Below, in pieces: positions 35,775-42,501 of a stretch of DNA of 64,000 nt. Source of the DNA: Parcubacteria group bacterium (GTDB lineage Bacteria; Patescibacteria; Paceibacteria; SW-4-49-11). The notes beneath the pieces were generated by a model. That model saw only the letters and a list, made by a program, of their open reading frames with translations. It made no database searches and was not told the DNA's origin. The stretch's first letter is position 1. Each line of letters opens with the position of its first letter. The position numbers were made by a program, and so were the translations under genes. The stretch spans positions 361,074 through 425,073 of the forward strand of contig CALRBF010000001.1 in the NCBI GenBank assembly GCA_943354045.1. The letters are read 5' to 3'.

Positions 35775-35850
35775 GAGGGGTTTCGAACCTTTGAGTGGGG
35801 GATATAGTGTTTCCCCCGTACCCCCCTCACTATAGTTTTGGAGGTTTGTA
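35775..35850 (-). repeat. Type II hairpin repeat (copy 1) ending in a tRNA T-loop-like sequence
   Basis: Read on the minus strand it runs from CTATAGTGAG through a GGGGG...CCCCC stem to ACTCAAAGGTTCGAA. The same plan recurs at about 40960-41030 and 41685-41755 in the tRNA-Asn cassettes. It ends in GGTTCGAA, the tRNA T-loop consensus, followed here by ACCCCTC. Confidence 0.7.
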
Positions 35851-35867
35851 AAAATTTAGATAAAAAT

Positions 35868-35893
35868 ACCGGCATACAATATTGTATGCCGGT
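35868..35893 (-). terminator. Terminator of nadV (perfect 26-nt palindrome)
   Basis: ACCGGCATACAAT and its exact complement with no loop, followed on the minus strand by ATTTTTATC. Confidence 0.75.
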
Positions 35894-35917
35894 GAGTATG
35901 ATGAAGTTGGGACTTAA

Positions 35918-37336
35918 CTAGTTCATGGTACGAACTCTATTTCTTACTTCTGCAAAAGTGGTTTCTCGTAGGAGATTCCCATTCTCAAAAACAGGCTGTA
36001 ATAGATTTGGGGTATTGAGCTTGATAGCCTCTTCTTCTCTTACTGTGCGATAATGACCGTCAGTATGAATAAGTGCGAGGCGCCCAGGCTTAGACTTTTT
36101 CCCAGGATCAGTTACGGGATCTTTGAGAACATCGTGCCAGGTATTATCGCGAAGTATAGCCGAGGCTTTTATCGCAAACTTTTGTGTATCACGATTAACC
36201 TTTTGTAGTAATCCACCACCCGATCCAAATGCCAAGTTGTCAGCGGACCAACCAGCTTGCTCTATTGAGAAAAGAATTTTTCTCAGCATTTGATAGTCAA
36301 TACCATCTCCTTGAATGATACGTACTTTGGGGTTTAATACCCAATAGCCTTTATCATTTTTACTCTTTCCAAAATACTGGGCGAGTAGTTCAAGAACTTT
36401 TAGTACAACTTCAACTGGTTCTCCACTGTCCGGGCGAATTACGAGCACTCCATCTCTTGCAAGCACCTGATCACGGAGTTTTGTCCCCCATAATTCAGAG
36501 CAAGCATGATAAATGTCATAGCTGTCACTCACTACGGCAACGAGGCCTTCTGGGAATTGATTGAGCATATTTCGATAGGAATCTATCTCATGCTCTTTAC
36601 CCCAGCTTGTTACGGTGCTGTGCTCTGCTGCAGGTATGGAAAATCCCGCCATAGGCTCTTGATAGTAACGGCGAGCATAAATGATGCCCGCATAGGTGTC
36701 ACTGCCAGAGAAAGCTGTTAAGTGGGCCATACCACCAATGCCTGCCGATTCAACCGAGGTTGAACCACGAAAGCCAAAATCATGTACTTTGAAATCAATG
36801 CCTGCAGGGTCACCCGTCTCTAGGAGAGACTGATAAACTGCATTACGCATTTGCCGGCTTTGAGTGGCAATGGTTGTTGGATACCATACTAGGGAGAGAA
36901 TAGTCTCGAGGTAATTAGTAATCCATGGTAACTCCGGGTCAGTATTCTCAATGGTCATGAGTACATTTCCTGTGGGGACGGTTAATCCCTCAGGAACTGC
37001 AGAAATGCGTACAGGTAATTTCCCATTATGCACTTCTACGATTCTCTTCCAGCCATTTTCATTGAATAGCTTATCATTACCGAAATGGAGAGCATAATCA
37101 TTTTTTGCTTCAGCTATATCTTCCAGAGCAACTCGTTTTCCAACAAGATATTCCATGAGATAGTATTGAAGGCCAAAAAATGTAACTTCTGGGAAAACTC
37201 CACCACGACTCTCAAAAAAGGAATACACCTTTTGAGTATTGGGTGGATATTGTTTCCAATGAGTAAATTTGTAGCTATCGGAAAGAAGAATGGTGTTCAT
37301 GATGCCGCGCAGATTGAGGGTGTTTTGTTGAAGCAT
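35918..37336 (-). CDS. nadV: Nicotinamide phosphoribosyltransferase
   Basis: The 472-residue NAMPT-type enzyme has ILLSDSYKFTHWKQYPP, FRGSTSVESAGIGGMAHL, VSDSYDIYHAC, LVIRPDSGEPVEV, QGDGIDY and FGSGGGLLQKVNRDT. It condenses nicotinamide and PRPP into NMN. Unusually for this window a clear Shine-Dalgarno (AAGGAG) stands 7 bases before the ATG at 37336, so that start is used rather than MNTILL 12 codons later. It is the second gene of the nadM-nadV operon (10-base gap) under NrtR-type control. Confidence 0.95.
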   Translation of the reverse strand: MLQQNTLNLRGIMNTILLSDSYKFTHWKQYPPNTQKVYSFFESRGGVFPEVTFFGLQYYLMEYLVGKRVALEDIAEAKNDYALHFGNDKLFNENGWKRIVEVHNGKLPVRISAVPEGLTVPTGNVLMTIENTDPELPWITNYLETILSLVWYPTTIATQSRQMRNAVYQSLLETGDPAGIDFKVHDFGFRGSTSVESAGIGGMAHLTAFSGSDTYAGIIYARRYYQEPMAGFSIPAAEHSTVTSWGKEHEIDSYRNMLNQFPEGLVAVVSDSYDIYHACSELWGTKLRDQVLARDGVLVIRPDSGEPVEVVLKVLELLAQYFGKSKNDKGYWVLNPKVRIIQGDGIDYQMLRKILFSIEQAGWSADNLAFGSGGGLLQKVNRDTQKFAIKASAILRDNTWHDVLKDPVTDPGKKSKPGRLALIHTDGHYRTVREEEAIKLNTPNLLQPVFENGNLLRETTFAEVRNRVRTMN

Positions 37337-37346
37337 GATAATCTCC

Positions 37347-38258
37347 TTAGAAACAGTGTTTGGGGTTGTTCTGAATAAATTGCAGGAGCATTTCTCCTAG
37401 GGGGATATGGCTTGGGATAAGATTCTCCTTAAAGGTATCAAGAGATATCCAATGAAGTTTATCGATATCATCGCCAGGTTCAGGTCGCCCAAAAATGTAG
37501 CGAGCTACAAAAAAACGAGTCATAATACCGTCTCGCGTTTTTTTATAACGCCAGTCAGTAATACGGGTAGATCCAAGATAATGCCAATCAGCAACCTCAA
37601 AACTACCAGCCTCTTCTCGTAATTCTCGCTTAGCCGCAGCTTCATCAGAGATGTCTGTGTTATCCACAAATCCTCCGAAAAATCGAAACTTACCTTCATC
37701 CTGATATTTTTCCGCAAGTAAAACCTGACTAGGTCTTATAACTGCAATATCAACCGTGCTATAGGTTTGGGGTGGGCGATTTTGTACTGCATGAATAACT
37801 CCCTGTCTCCAGGCGGTGGATTTACCAATACGGTCACGAGTTATGGTGCGATACTTTGTCCCATTATAATCCCTGTAATTAGGAATGGTGATTATTGGAT
37901 AACAACCACTATAATAGGGGATAAATGAATCTCGGCCACCATAAAGTGTTACTATCGAATTTCTTGCAATACCAGCTATAAGATGATCAAGTTGCCGAGA
38001 CCAAATATAGTCACTTGGATGATCAAACTGCTCAAGAATAATCGCATTTGGATATTCTTGAGCAATCATCTGAGCCCTGGCTGCAAAAGAAAGGGGGTCT
38101 TTATCTGAGGCAAGTCCACGGCTACTACCAAGAATAATAAGAAGTCTCTCATGCTCAGACATAGCTGCCTCAATAATTCGATGATGTCCTGGATGTAGTT
38201 TTGCCACTTGAAAGCGACCAACTACCACTCCAAGAGATGAGGGGGGAAGAACTACCAT
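37347..38258 (-). CDS. nadM: Bifunctional NMN adenylyltransferase / Nudix hydrolase
   Basis: The 303-residue fusion has an N-terminal nucleotidyltransferase with VVVGRFQVAKLHPGHH and ILGSSRGLASDKDPLS, which makes NAD from NMN and ATP. The C-terminal Nudix domain has the box GGFVD-x8-A-x-RELREEAG, probably acting on ADP-ribose or related NAD breakdown products. It is the first gene of the operon with nadV. Confidence 0.93.
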   Translation of the reverse strand: MVVLPPSSLGVVVGRFQVAKLHPGHHRIIEAAMSEHERLLIILGSSRGLASDKDPLSFAARAQMIAQEYPNAIILEQFDHPSDYIWSRQLDHLIAGIARNSIVTLYGGRDSFIPYYSGCYPIITIPNYRDYNGTKYRTITRDRIGKSTAWRQGVIHAVQNRPPQTYSTVDIAVIRPSQVLLAEKYQDEGKFRFFGGFVDNTDISDEAAAKRELREEAGSFEVADWHYLGSTRITDWRYKKTRDGIMTRFFVARYIFGRPEPGDDIDKLHWISLDTFKENLIPSHIPLGEMLLQFIQNNPKHCF

Positions 38259-38285
38259 AGGATTACCATTTGTGAAAGAACATTA

Positions 38286-38299
38286 ACACTACTTAGTGT
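38286..38299. promoter_or_regulatory. Candidate NrtR operator 1 (leader of nadM-nadV)
   Basis: ACACTA-CT-TAGTGT, a perfect palindrome in the leader 28 bases before nadM. It has the same 6-2-6 layout as the sites at 38358 and 39162. Confidence 0.6.
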
Positions 38300-38345
38300 A
38301 ACTAATACATTTAGTAAAGTTAAAAAAAGAAGTGTTAATTTAGAT

Positions 38346-38374
38346 AGTGTATCAAATACAATAAGTATTGTCAA
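38346..38374 (-). promoter_or_regulatory. Promoter of nadM-nadV overlapped by candidate NrtR operator 2
   Basis: On the minus strand TTGACA (38369-38374), 17 bases, TACACT (38346-38351). The palindrome ACAATA-AG-TATTGT (38358-38371) covers the end of the -35 element and most of the spacer. The pnuC promoter has almost the same sequence. Confidence 0.8.
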
Positions 38375-38380
38375 ATATAT

Positions 38381-38406
38381 AAAAGGATTATGGATATAAT
38401 CCTTTT
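38381..38406 (-). terminator. Terminator of nrtR
   Basis: AAAAGGATTAT/ATAATCCTTTT hairpin at the stop of nrtR. Confidence 0.8.
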
Positions 38407-39109
38407 ATAGGACTTCTATTTCTTCAACTTTTTTTGAAGTCATACGATATAATTCTGCTGGTCGAAAGGCTCCATTTGCTCTTTTTTTACCAGTAGATTT
38501 TACAATATCAAGCTTGAGTATTTTTTTACGAAAATTACGTCTATCGAGATCATTTCCCAATATACTTTCAAAAGCTCTCTCTAATTCAGTAAGCGTAAAT
38601 TCACGAGGAAGTAGTTGTCCTATTAGGGTAGTATAATGGACGCGAGAAGCCAATCTCTTTAATGCTGTTGCGAGAATTTCATCATGATCATATGCCAAAT
38701 GTTTAGCAGTATGTACCGGTGACCAATAAATTGATCCTTTACTATCCTTTTCTTTAGTAGTTAATTTATCTTCTGAAATTAATCCAATATATCCAACAGC
38801 CACAACTCGTCCACGTGGATCACGACTAATATTACTAAATGTAAATAGTTGCTCTAAATATACTTTTTTTGAATTAATATATCCTTTTTCATCAATAATA
38901 CGGCGAGCTGCTTCTTCTGCAATTTCATCAGGACGAATAAGTCCACCAGGTAATCCAGGCTGATGTACAAAGTGTGGGGGACGATTGACTGTCATAAGTC
39001 TGACATATAAAGCCCCATCAAATATAGTAAAAAGGACAATATCAGTAGCAAGTATTGCAAAGCGTAATGGGGTAGGGTTTTCTGGAGAATTAATAGGAGA
39101 TTTTTTCAT
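38405..39109 (-). CDS. nrtR: NrtR: Nudix-related transcriptional regulator of NAD metabolism
   Basis: The 234-residue protein has an N-terminal Nudix-like domain with a degenerate box (LPGGLIRPDEIAEEAARRII, RIIDEKGY), which in this family senses ADP-ribose rather than hydrolysing it. A C-terminal winged helix follows (LPREFTLTELERAFESIL, DRRNFRKKILKLDIVKSTG). NrtR represses NAD salvage genes. It lies between the nadM-nadV operon and the divergent pnuC-nadR operon. Its own promoter (TTGACA 39141-39146, 17 bases, TAAAGT 39118-39123, minus strand) is close to the operator at 39162, so autoregulation is possible. Confidence 0.92.
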   Translation of the reverse strand: MKKSPINSPENPTPLRFAILATDIVLFTIFDGALYVRLMTVNRPPHFVHQPGLPGGLIRPDEIAEEAARRIIDEKGYINSKKVYLEQLFTFSNISRDPRGRVVAVGYIGLISEDKLTTKEKDSKGSIYWSPVHTAKHLAYDHDEILATALKRLASRVHYTTLIGQLLPREFTLTELERAFESILGNDLDRRNFRKKILKLDIVKSTGKKRANGAFRPAELYRMTSKKVEEIEVL

Positions 39110-39158
39110 ATAAACTCACTTTATCATGCGATATTCTAGATGTCAATAATACAATAAC

Positions 39159-39187
39159 TTGACAATACTTATTGTATATAGTACACT
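39159..39187 (+). promoter_or_regulatory. Promoter of pnuC-nadR overlapped by candidate NrtR operator 3
   Basis: TTGACA (39159-39164), 17 bases, TACACT (39182-39187). The palindrome ACAATA-CT-TATTGT (39162-39175) overlaps the -35 element and spacer. Confidence 0.8.
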
Positions 39188-39216
39188 AAGTATATTATTA
39201 ATTTAATTGTATCATT

Positions 39217-39921
39217 ATGACTACTGATATTCGTCCTATAAAAGCTCTTATTGGAACTAGATATGAACATATTGAATCTGTGAAGGTAGCCGTGGCTATG
39301 GCTATAGTTGTATTCATATATGAAGCTATTTCATCATTTATTATACCAGATTTCCAACTAAATTGGTTTGAAATTATTGGTACTTGGACTGGACTTATAT
39401 GTGTTTGGTTAGCAAGAACTCAAAATATCCTTACATGGCTGTGGGGAATTATAAGTGTTGGGCTCCTTGGGTATTTCTTTGCCACAATAGGCCTTCCAGG
39501 ACAACAATGGCTAAATTGGGGATATTTCCTTATTATTCAGTTTTGGGCCTGGCCTCAATGGGCTTTTGGAGGTAAGCAAGCAACTGTACTACCTGTTACT
39601 CTTCTTACCAATAAAGCAAGATTAATTCTTCTAGCAATAGCTTTACTAGCTACAGGTGTTATTTATTTTTTGATAGATATTATTGTCCCCGGATCAACTC
39701 TCCCATTATTGGATGCAACTGTTGTCGCAAGTAGTATAGTGGCTCAGTATTTACTTGGTCTCAAAAAAGTAGAAAGCTGGGTATTATGGCTAGGACCAGT
39801 TAATCTCCTCTCTATTATATTATTCTTTATAGCAGGGGCGTATACGGTAATGGCTCTCTATATTGCTTATTTCATCCATGCTATATGGGCCTTAAGAACT
39901 TGGTATCAAGAAGCGCGTTAA
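39217..39921 (+). CDS. pnuC: Nicotinamide riboside transporter PnuC
   Basis: The 234-residue membrane protein has about seven helices and PnuC motifs (TGLICVWLARTQNILTW, LWGIISVGLLGYF, WLNWGYFLIIQFWAWPQW). It facilitates nicotinamide riboside uptake, which is trapped by phosphorylation. nadR follows after 10 bases. Confidence 0.93.
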   Translation: MTTDIRPIKALIGTRYEHIESVKVAVAMAIVVFIYEAISSFIIPDFQLNWFEIIGTWTGLICVWLARTQNILTWLWGIISVGLLGYFFATIGLPGQQWLNWGYFLIIQFWAWPQWAFGGKQATVLPVTLLTNKARLILLAIALLATGVIYFLIDIIVPGSTLPLLDATVVASSIVAQYLLGLKKVESWVLWLGPVNLLSIILFFIAGAYTVMALYIAYFIHAIWALRTWYQEAR

Positions 39922-39931
39922 TTATACGAAT

Positions 39932-40897
39932 ATGTTTTACAATGGACTTGTAATTGGTAAATTTTACCCACCACATAAAGGACATAAATTCCTTATTGAT
40001 ACGGCGCAAAAAATGAGTGAAAATCTAACCATTATTATTTGTGCTAAAGATAATGAAACTATTCCAGGAACTTTACGAGCGCAATGGCTATCACAAATAC
40101 ATCCTAAAGCTAAAATCATATTGATCAATGATAATAAATTGGCTGATGATGATTCAGAAGGTTGGGCAAAATATACTGTAGATATACTAGGATTTGTACC
40201 AGATGCTGTTTTTACATCAGAAGATTATGGAGATCCATATGCTCATTTTATGGGAAGTATACATGTACTTGTAGATAAAGAGCGTGCCACTATTCCGATA
40301 TCAGGGACATTGGTGCGTAATAACCCTACAAAATATATAAAATTTCTTGAACCAAATGTGAGAGCATATTTTACAAGAAGAATTGTAGTATTAGGGGCTG
40401 AATCAACGGGTACGACAACTTTAGCTAAAGCATTAGCACAGTATTATAATACGGTATGGGTGCCTGAATATGGACGATATTTTAGTGAAGGAAAACGTTT
40501 TGTAGGATATGGTGAAGGGGATTGGACTACTGCAGAATTTGTAGCTATTGCCAAAGCCCAAGCAAAATTTGAAGATTCTCTCGCTGAATCAAGTAAGGGG
40601 ATAGTGATTTCTGATACTGATGCTTTTGCTACAGCTATTTGGCATGAAAGATATTTAGGTTTTCGTGCTCCAGAAGTAGAAGCAATCTCCGCTAATAGAA
40701 GAGTAGATCTCTATATAATAACAGGAGATGAAATTCCTTTTGAAGATGATGGACTTCGCGATGGGGAAAATATTCGACATGAATTGCACCAACTTTTTAT
40801 TCAGCGTGTCATAGAAAGTAAAAAGCCATATATTATAGTACAAGGTAGTGTAGAAGAACGGCTACAAGTTGCGGTAGAGGCTATATATAAACTTTAG
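39932..40897 (+). CDS. nadR: NadR-type NMN adenylyltransferase / nicotinamide riboside kinase
   Basis: The 321-residue protein has an N-terminal adenylyltransferase (GKFYPPHKGHKFLID, ISGTLVRNNP) and a C-terminal riboside kinase (VLGAESTGTTTLAKALA, WVPEYGRY, VISDTDAFATAIW, IVQGSVEERL). The P-loop reads G-x4-GTTT, with Thr in place of the usual Lys. No DNA-binding domain is present, unlike the E. coli protein; regulation is by NrtR instead. With PnuC it takes riboside to NAD. Confidence 0.93.
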   Translation: MFYNGLVIGKFYPPHKGHKFLIDTAQKMSENLTIIICAKDNETIPGTLRAQWLSQIHPKAKIILINDNKLADDDSEGWAKYTVDILGFVPDAVFTSEDYGDPYAHFMGSIHVLVDKERATIPISGTLVRNNPTKYIKFLEPNVRAYFTRRIVVLGAESTGTTTLAKALAQYYNTVWVPEYGRYFSEGKRFVGYGEGDWTTAEFVAIAKAQAKFEDSLAESSKGIVISDTDAFATAIWHERYLGFRAPEVEAISANRRVDLYIITGDEIPFEDDGLRDGENIRHELHQLFIQRVIESKKPYIIVQGSVEERLQVAVEAIYKL

Positions 40898-41032
40898 GAA
40901 ATATAAAAGAGGAGACAAAAACCTCCTCTTTTATATTTTGGCTCCGGAAGCTGGACGACGTTCGAACCTTTGAGTGGGGGATATAGGTACTTACCTCACC
41001 CCTTTCTCACTATAGTTTTGGAGAAATGAAAA

Positions 41033-41053
41033 AGCCCCCGCAGTGGCGGGGGT
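41033..41053 (-). terminator. Terminator of cassette gene 1
   Basis: AGCCCCCGC/GCGGGGGT hairpin with a T-run on the minus strand. An identical copy is at 41758-41778. Confidence 0.9.
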
Positions 41054-41073
41054 GTGTGCTGAGTAATTGCTAC

Positions 41074-41346
41074 TCAGGGGGTTTTCAAAGTTTCCCCAAG
41101 TTTTTGGCCTACTTGATGTAATGCGACAGCTGGCCACAGTGCAGTTGTACCTAGACCTATCACTAGTTGGGATCTAGATAGCTCTCCTTTCGGGAATTCT
41201 GGGCCAAAGGCACCTATACCGACGGAAAAACCGACCCCCAGTAGTGAGTATGACACTGAGTATGACACCAATACGATCCATGGAAATAGATCGATGGACT
41301 TTGCTGGTGCTTCTGGAGCAGTGGGGGTTGGGCTCTCAGTAGTCAT
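41074..41346 (-). CDS. Small membrane protein of cassette 1
   Basis: The 90 residues have the N-terminal MTTESPTPTAPEAPAKSID and C-terminal VALHQVGQKLGETLKTP ends also found in the cassette 2 protein. The middle is quite different: two hydrophobic segments (LFPWIVLVSYSVSYSLLGVG; LVIGLGTTALWPAVAL) around a polar loop GPEFPKGELSRSQ. A consensus promoter and a terminator frame it. Conserved ends with a variable centre suggest diversification. Family not recognised. Confidence 0.7.
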   Translation of the reverse strand: MTTESPTPTAPEAPAKSIDLFPWIVLVSYSVSYSLLGVGFSVGIGAFGPEFPKGELSRSQLVIGLGTTALWPAVALHQVGQKLGETLKTP

Positions 41347-41372
41347 TGGGAATAACGAACATTAGCAAGAAT

Positions 41373-41401
41373 AACATACCACATTTTCCCAATTTTGTCA
41401 A
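41373..41401 (-). promoter_or_regulatory. Promoter of cassette gene 1
   Basis: Minus strand TTGACA (41396-41401), 17 bases, TATGTT (41373-41378). Same TTGACAAAATTGGG type as the promoters at 31160 and 34595. Confidence 0.8.
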
Positions 41402-41484
41402 TATCAAACAACATTATATTCTAACTTATACTTTACTTATATATAAACCAAAAAACAGCTAAAATAAGCCGTTTAAAGGGAGCG

Positions 41485-41502
41485 GGCTCCGCGAGTAGGA
41501 TT
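41485..41502 (-). repeat. tRNA-Asn 3'-end copy in cassette 1
   Basis: Eighteen bases (plus strand GGCTCCGCGAGTAGGATT) identical to the tRNA-Asn 3' end at 42462-42479. Beyond this match the T-loop part reads TTTGCAAT in place of TTCGAAT. Confidence 0.85.
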
Positions 41503-41620
41503 GCAAACCAGTCGTGAATGAGATTCACTCCTTGGAACCACTCGGTTCCAATACCTCCACCACGGGAAACTCCCGTTTCCCGACCCCTTCCCCAGGTTCT
41601 CATCCTACTCTCTCAAAAGA
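41503..41620 (-). ncRNA. Structured element at tRNA-Asn, short form
   Basis: Read on the minus strand: GAACCTGGGGAAGGGGT, hairpin CGGGAAAC/GTTTCCCG, then GGAACC-GAGT-GGTTCC, then GTGAAT/ATTCAC, then ACGACTGGTTTGC joining the tRNA 3'-end copy. The multi-stem core found in the tRNA-Ala and cassette 2 elements is missing here. Confidence 0.55.
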
Positions 41621-41798
41621 CAAGAAATATAAAAGAGGAGACAAAAATCTCCCCTTTTATATTTTGGCTCCGGAAGCTGGACGATGTTCGAACCTTTGAG
41701 TGGGGGGTATAAGTACCTACCTCACCATCTCCTCACTATAGGTTGGGAGAAATAAAAAGCCCCCGCAGTGGCGGGGGTGTGTGCTGAGTAATTGCTGC

Positions 41799-42053
41799 TC
41801 AGGGGGTTTTCAAAGTTTCCCCAAGTTTTTGGCCTACTTGATGTAATGCAACAAATGGCCACGCAGCGGTGATACCTGTTATCACTACTGTCTGGGGCAG
41901 TGTGAGTAGTTCTTGCGGGTATCTTGAACCTAAGATACCCTTGGTAAAACCTATTCCCAGCATTGTGTATGATGCCAATACGATCCATGGAAATAGATCG
42001 ATGGACTTTGCTGGTGCTTCTGGAGCAGTGGGGGTTGGGCTCTCAGTAGTCAT
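41799..42053 (-). CDS. Small membrane protein of cassette 2
   Basis: This 84-residue paralog of the cassette 1 protein has the same first 26 residues (MTTESPTPTAPEAPAKSIDL, FPWIVL) and the same last 17. The centre is different (ASYTMLGIGFTKGILGSRYP, PQTVVITGITAAWPF). Two membrane helices are predicted. The flanking DNA of the two genes is nearly identical, so the difference is confined to the centre. Confidence 0.7.
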   Translation of the reverse strand: MTTESPTPTAPEAPAKSIDLFPWIVLASYTMLGIGFTKGILGSRYPQELLTLPQTVVITGITAAWPFVALHQVGQKLGETLKTP

Positions 42054-42079
42054 TGGGAATAACGAACATTAGCAAGAAT

Positions 42080-42108
42080 AACATACCACATTTTCCCAAT
42101 TTTGTCAA
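42080..42108 (-). promoter_or_regulatory. Promoter of cassette gene 2
   Basis: Minus strand TTGACA (42103-42108), 17 bases, TATGTT (42080-42085). Confidence 0.8.
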
Positions 42109-42193
42109 TACCAAACAACATTATATTCTAACTTATACTTTACTTATATATAAACCAAAAAACAGCTAAAATAAGCTGTTTAAAGGGAGTGGT

Positions 42194-42209
42194 CTCCGCG
42201 AGTAGGATT
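42194..42209 (-). repeat. tRNA-Asn 3'-end copy in cassette 2
   Basis: Sixteen bases (plus strand CTCCGCGAGTAGGATT) identical to 42464-42479 within tRNA-Asn, 270 bp away, in direct orientation. Confidence 0.85.
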
Positions 42210-42415
42210 GCAAACCAGTCGTGAATGGGATTTACTCCTTGGAACCACTCGGTTCCAATACCTCCACCACGGGAAACTACCATTCCCATCAATCCCCCCA
42301 CACCCCGTCTCGGACACCTACGGTTTCCGACACTCGGAGTAAACTCCTCGCTGCCTTCCTGTCCAGGGGGACTGATACCCCTTCCCCAGGTTCTCATCCT
42401 ATACTCTCTCAAAAG
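42210..42415 (-). ncRNA. Structured element at tRNA-Asn, full form
   Basis: Minus strand. An outer stem ATCAGTCCCCC/GGGGGATTGAT encloses a core (GGAAGGCAGCGA, hairpin GGAG-TTTA-CTCC, hairpin TCGGA...TCCGA around AACCGTAGGTG) that is about 85% identical to the element at tRNA-Ala. There the enclosing stem is AATACCCCTA/TAGGGGTATT, which has different bases but pairs equally well. Hairpins GGGAA/TTTCCC and GGAACC/GGTTCC follow. Confidence 0.65.
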
Positions 42416-42420
42416 ATAAG

Positions 42421-42460
42421 AAATATAAAAGAGGAGACAAAAATCTCCCCTTTTATATTT
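42421..42460. terminator. Terminator of tRNA-Asn
   Basis: AATATAAAA...GGAG / CTCC...TTTTATATT hairpin directly downstream of the tRNA. Copies at 40899-40939 and 41625-41665 mark the cassette units. Confidence 0.8.
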
Positions 42461-42501
42461 TGGCTCCGCGAGTAGGATTCGAACCTACGACCAATCGGTT
42501 A

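Larger units (their letters stand above)
40899..41624 (-). mobile_element. tRNA-Asn-linked cassette, unit 1
   Basis: The repeat unit of about 726 bp begins with the same hairpin that follows tRNA-Asn (AATATAAAAGAGGAG...). Read toward lower coordinates from 41624 it holds: a short form of the structured element, a tRNA-Asn 3'-end copy at 41485-41502, a promoter, a small membrane-protein gene, a strong terminator and a decayed tRNA 3' end (GGTTCGAAC...CGGAGCCA). The next unit is 41625-42420. No integrase or transposase is encoded. Confidence 0.75.
41625..42420 (-). mobile_element. tRNA-Asn-linked cassette, unit 2
   Basis: The second unit (796 bp) lies between unit 1 and the tRNA-Asn 3' exon. 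It is closely similar to unit 1 except for the centre of its gene and an extra block of about 75-100 bp, the multi-stem core of the structured element. Confidence 0.75.

Noticed and set aside
40941..40975. Possible functional tRNA at the GGTTCGAAC...CGGAGCCA remnants (also 41667)
   Set aside because: Only a T-loop-like string and a CCA-like end are present; no D-arm or anticodon arm can be drawn upstream.
42140..42475. Several open frames on both strands across the structured element
   Set aside because: They exist because the element is GC-rich; they shift between copies, and the conserved feature is base pairing, not protein.
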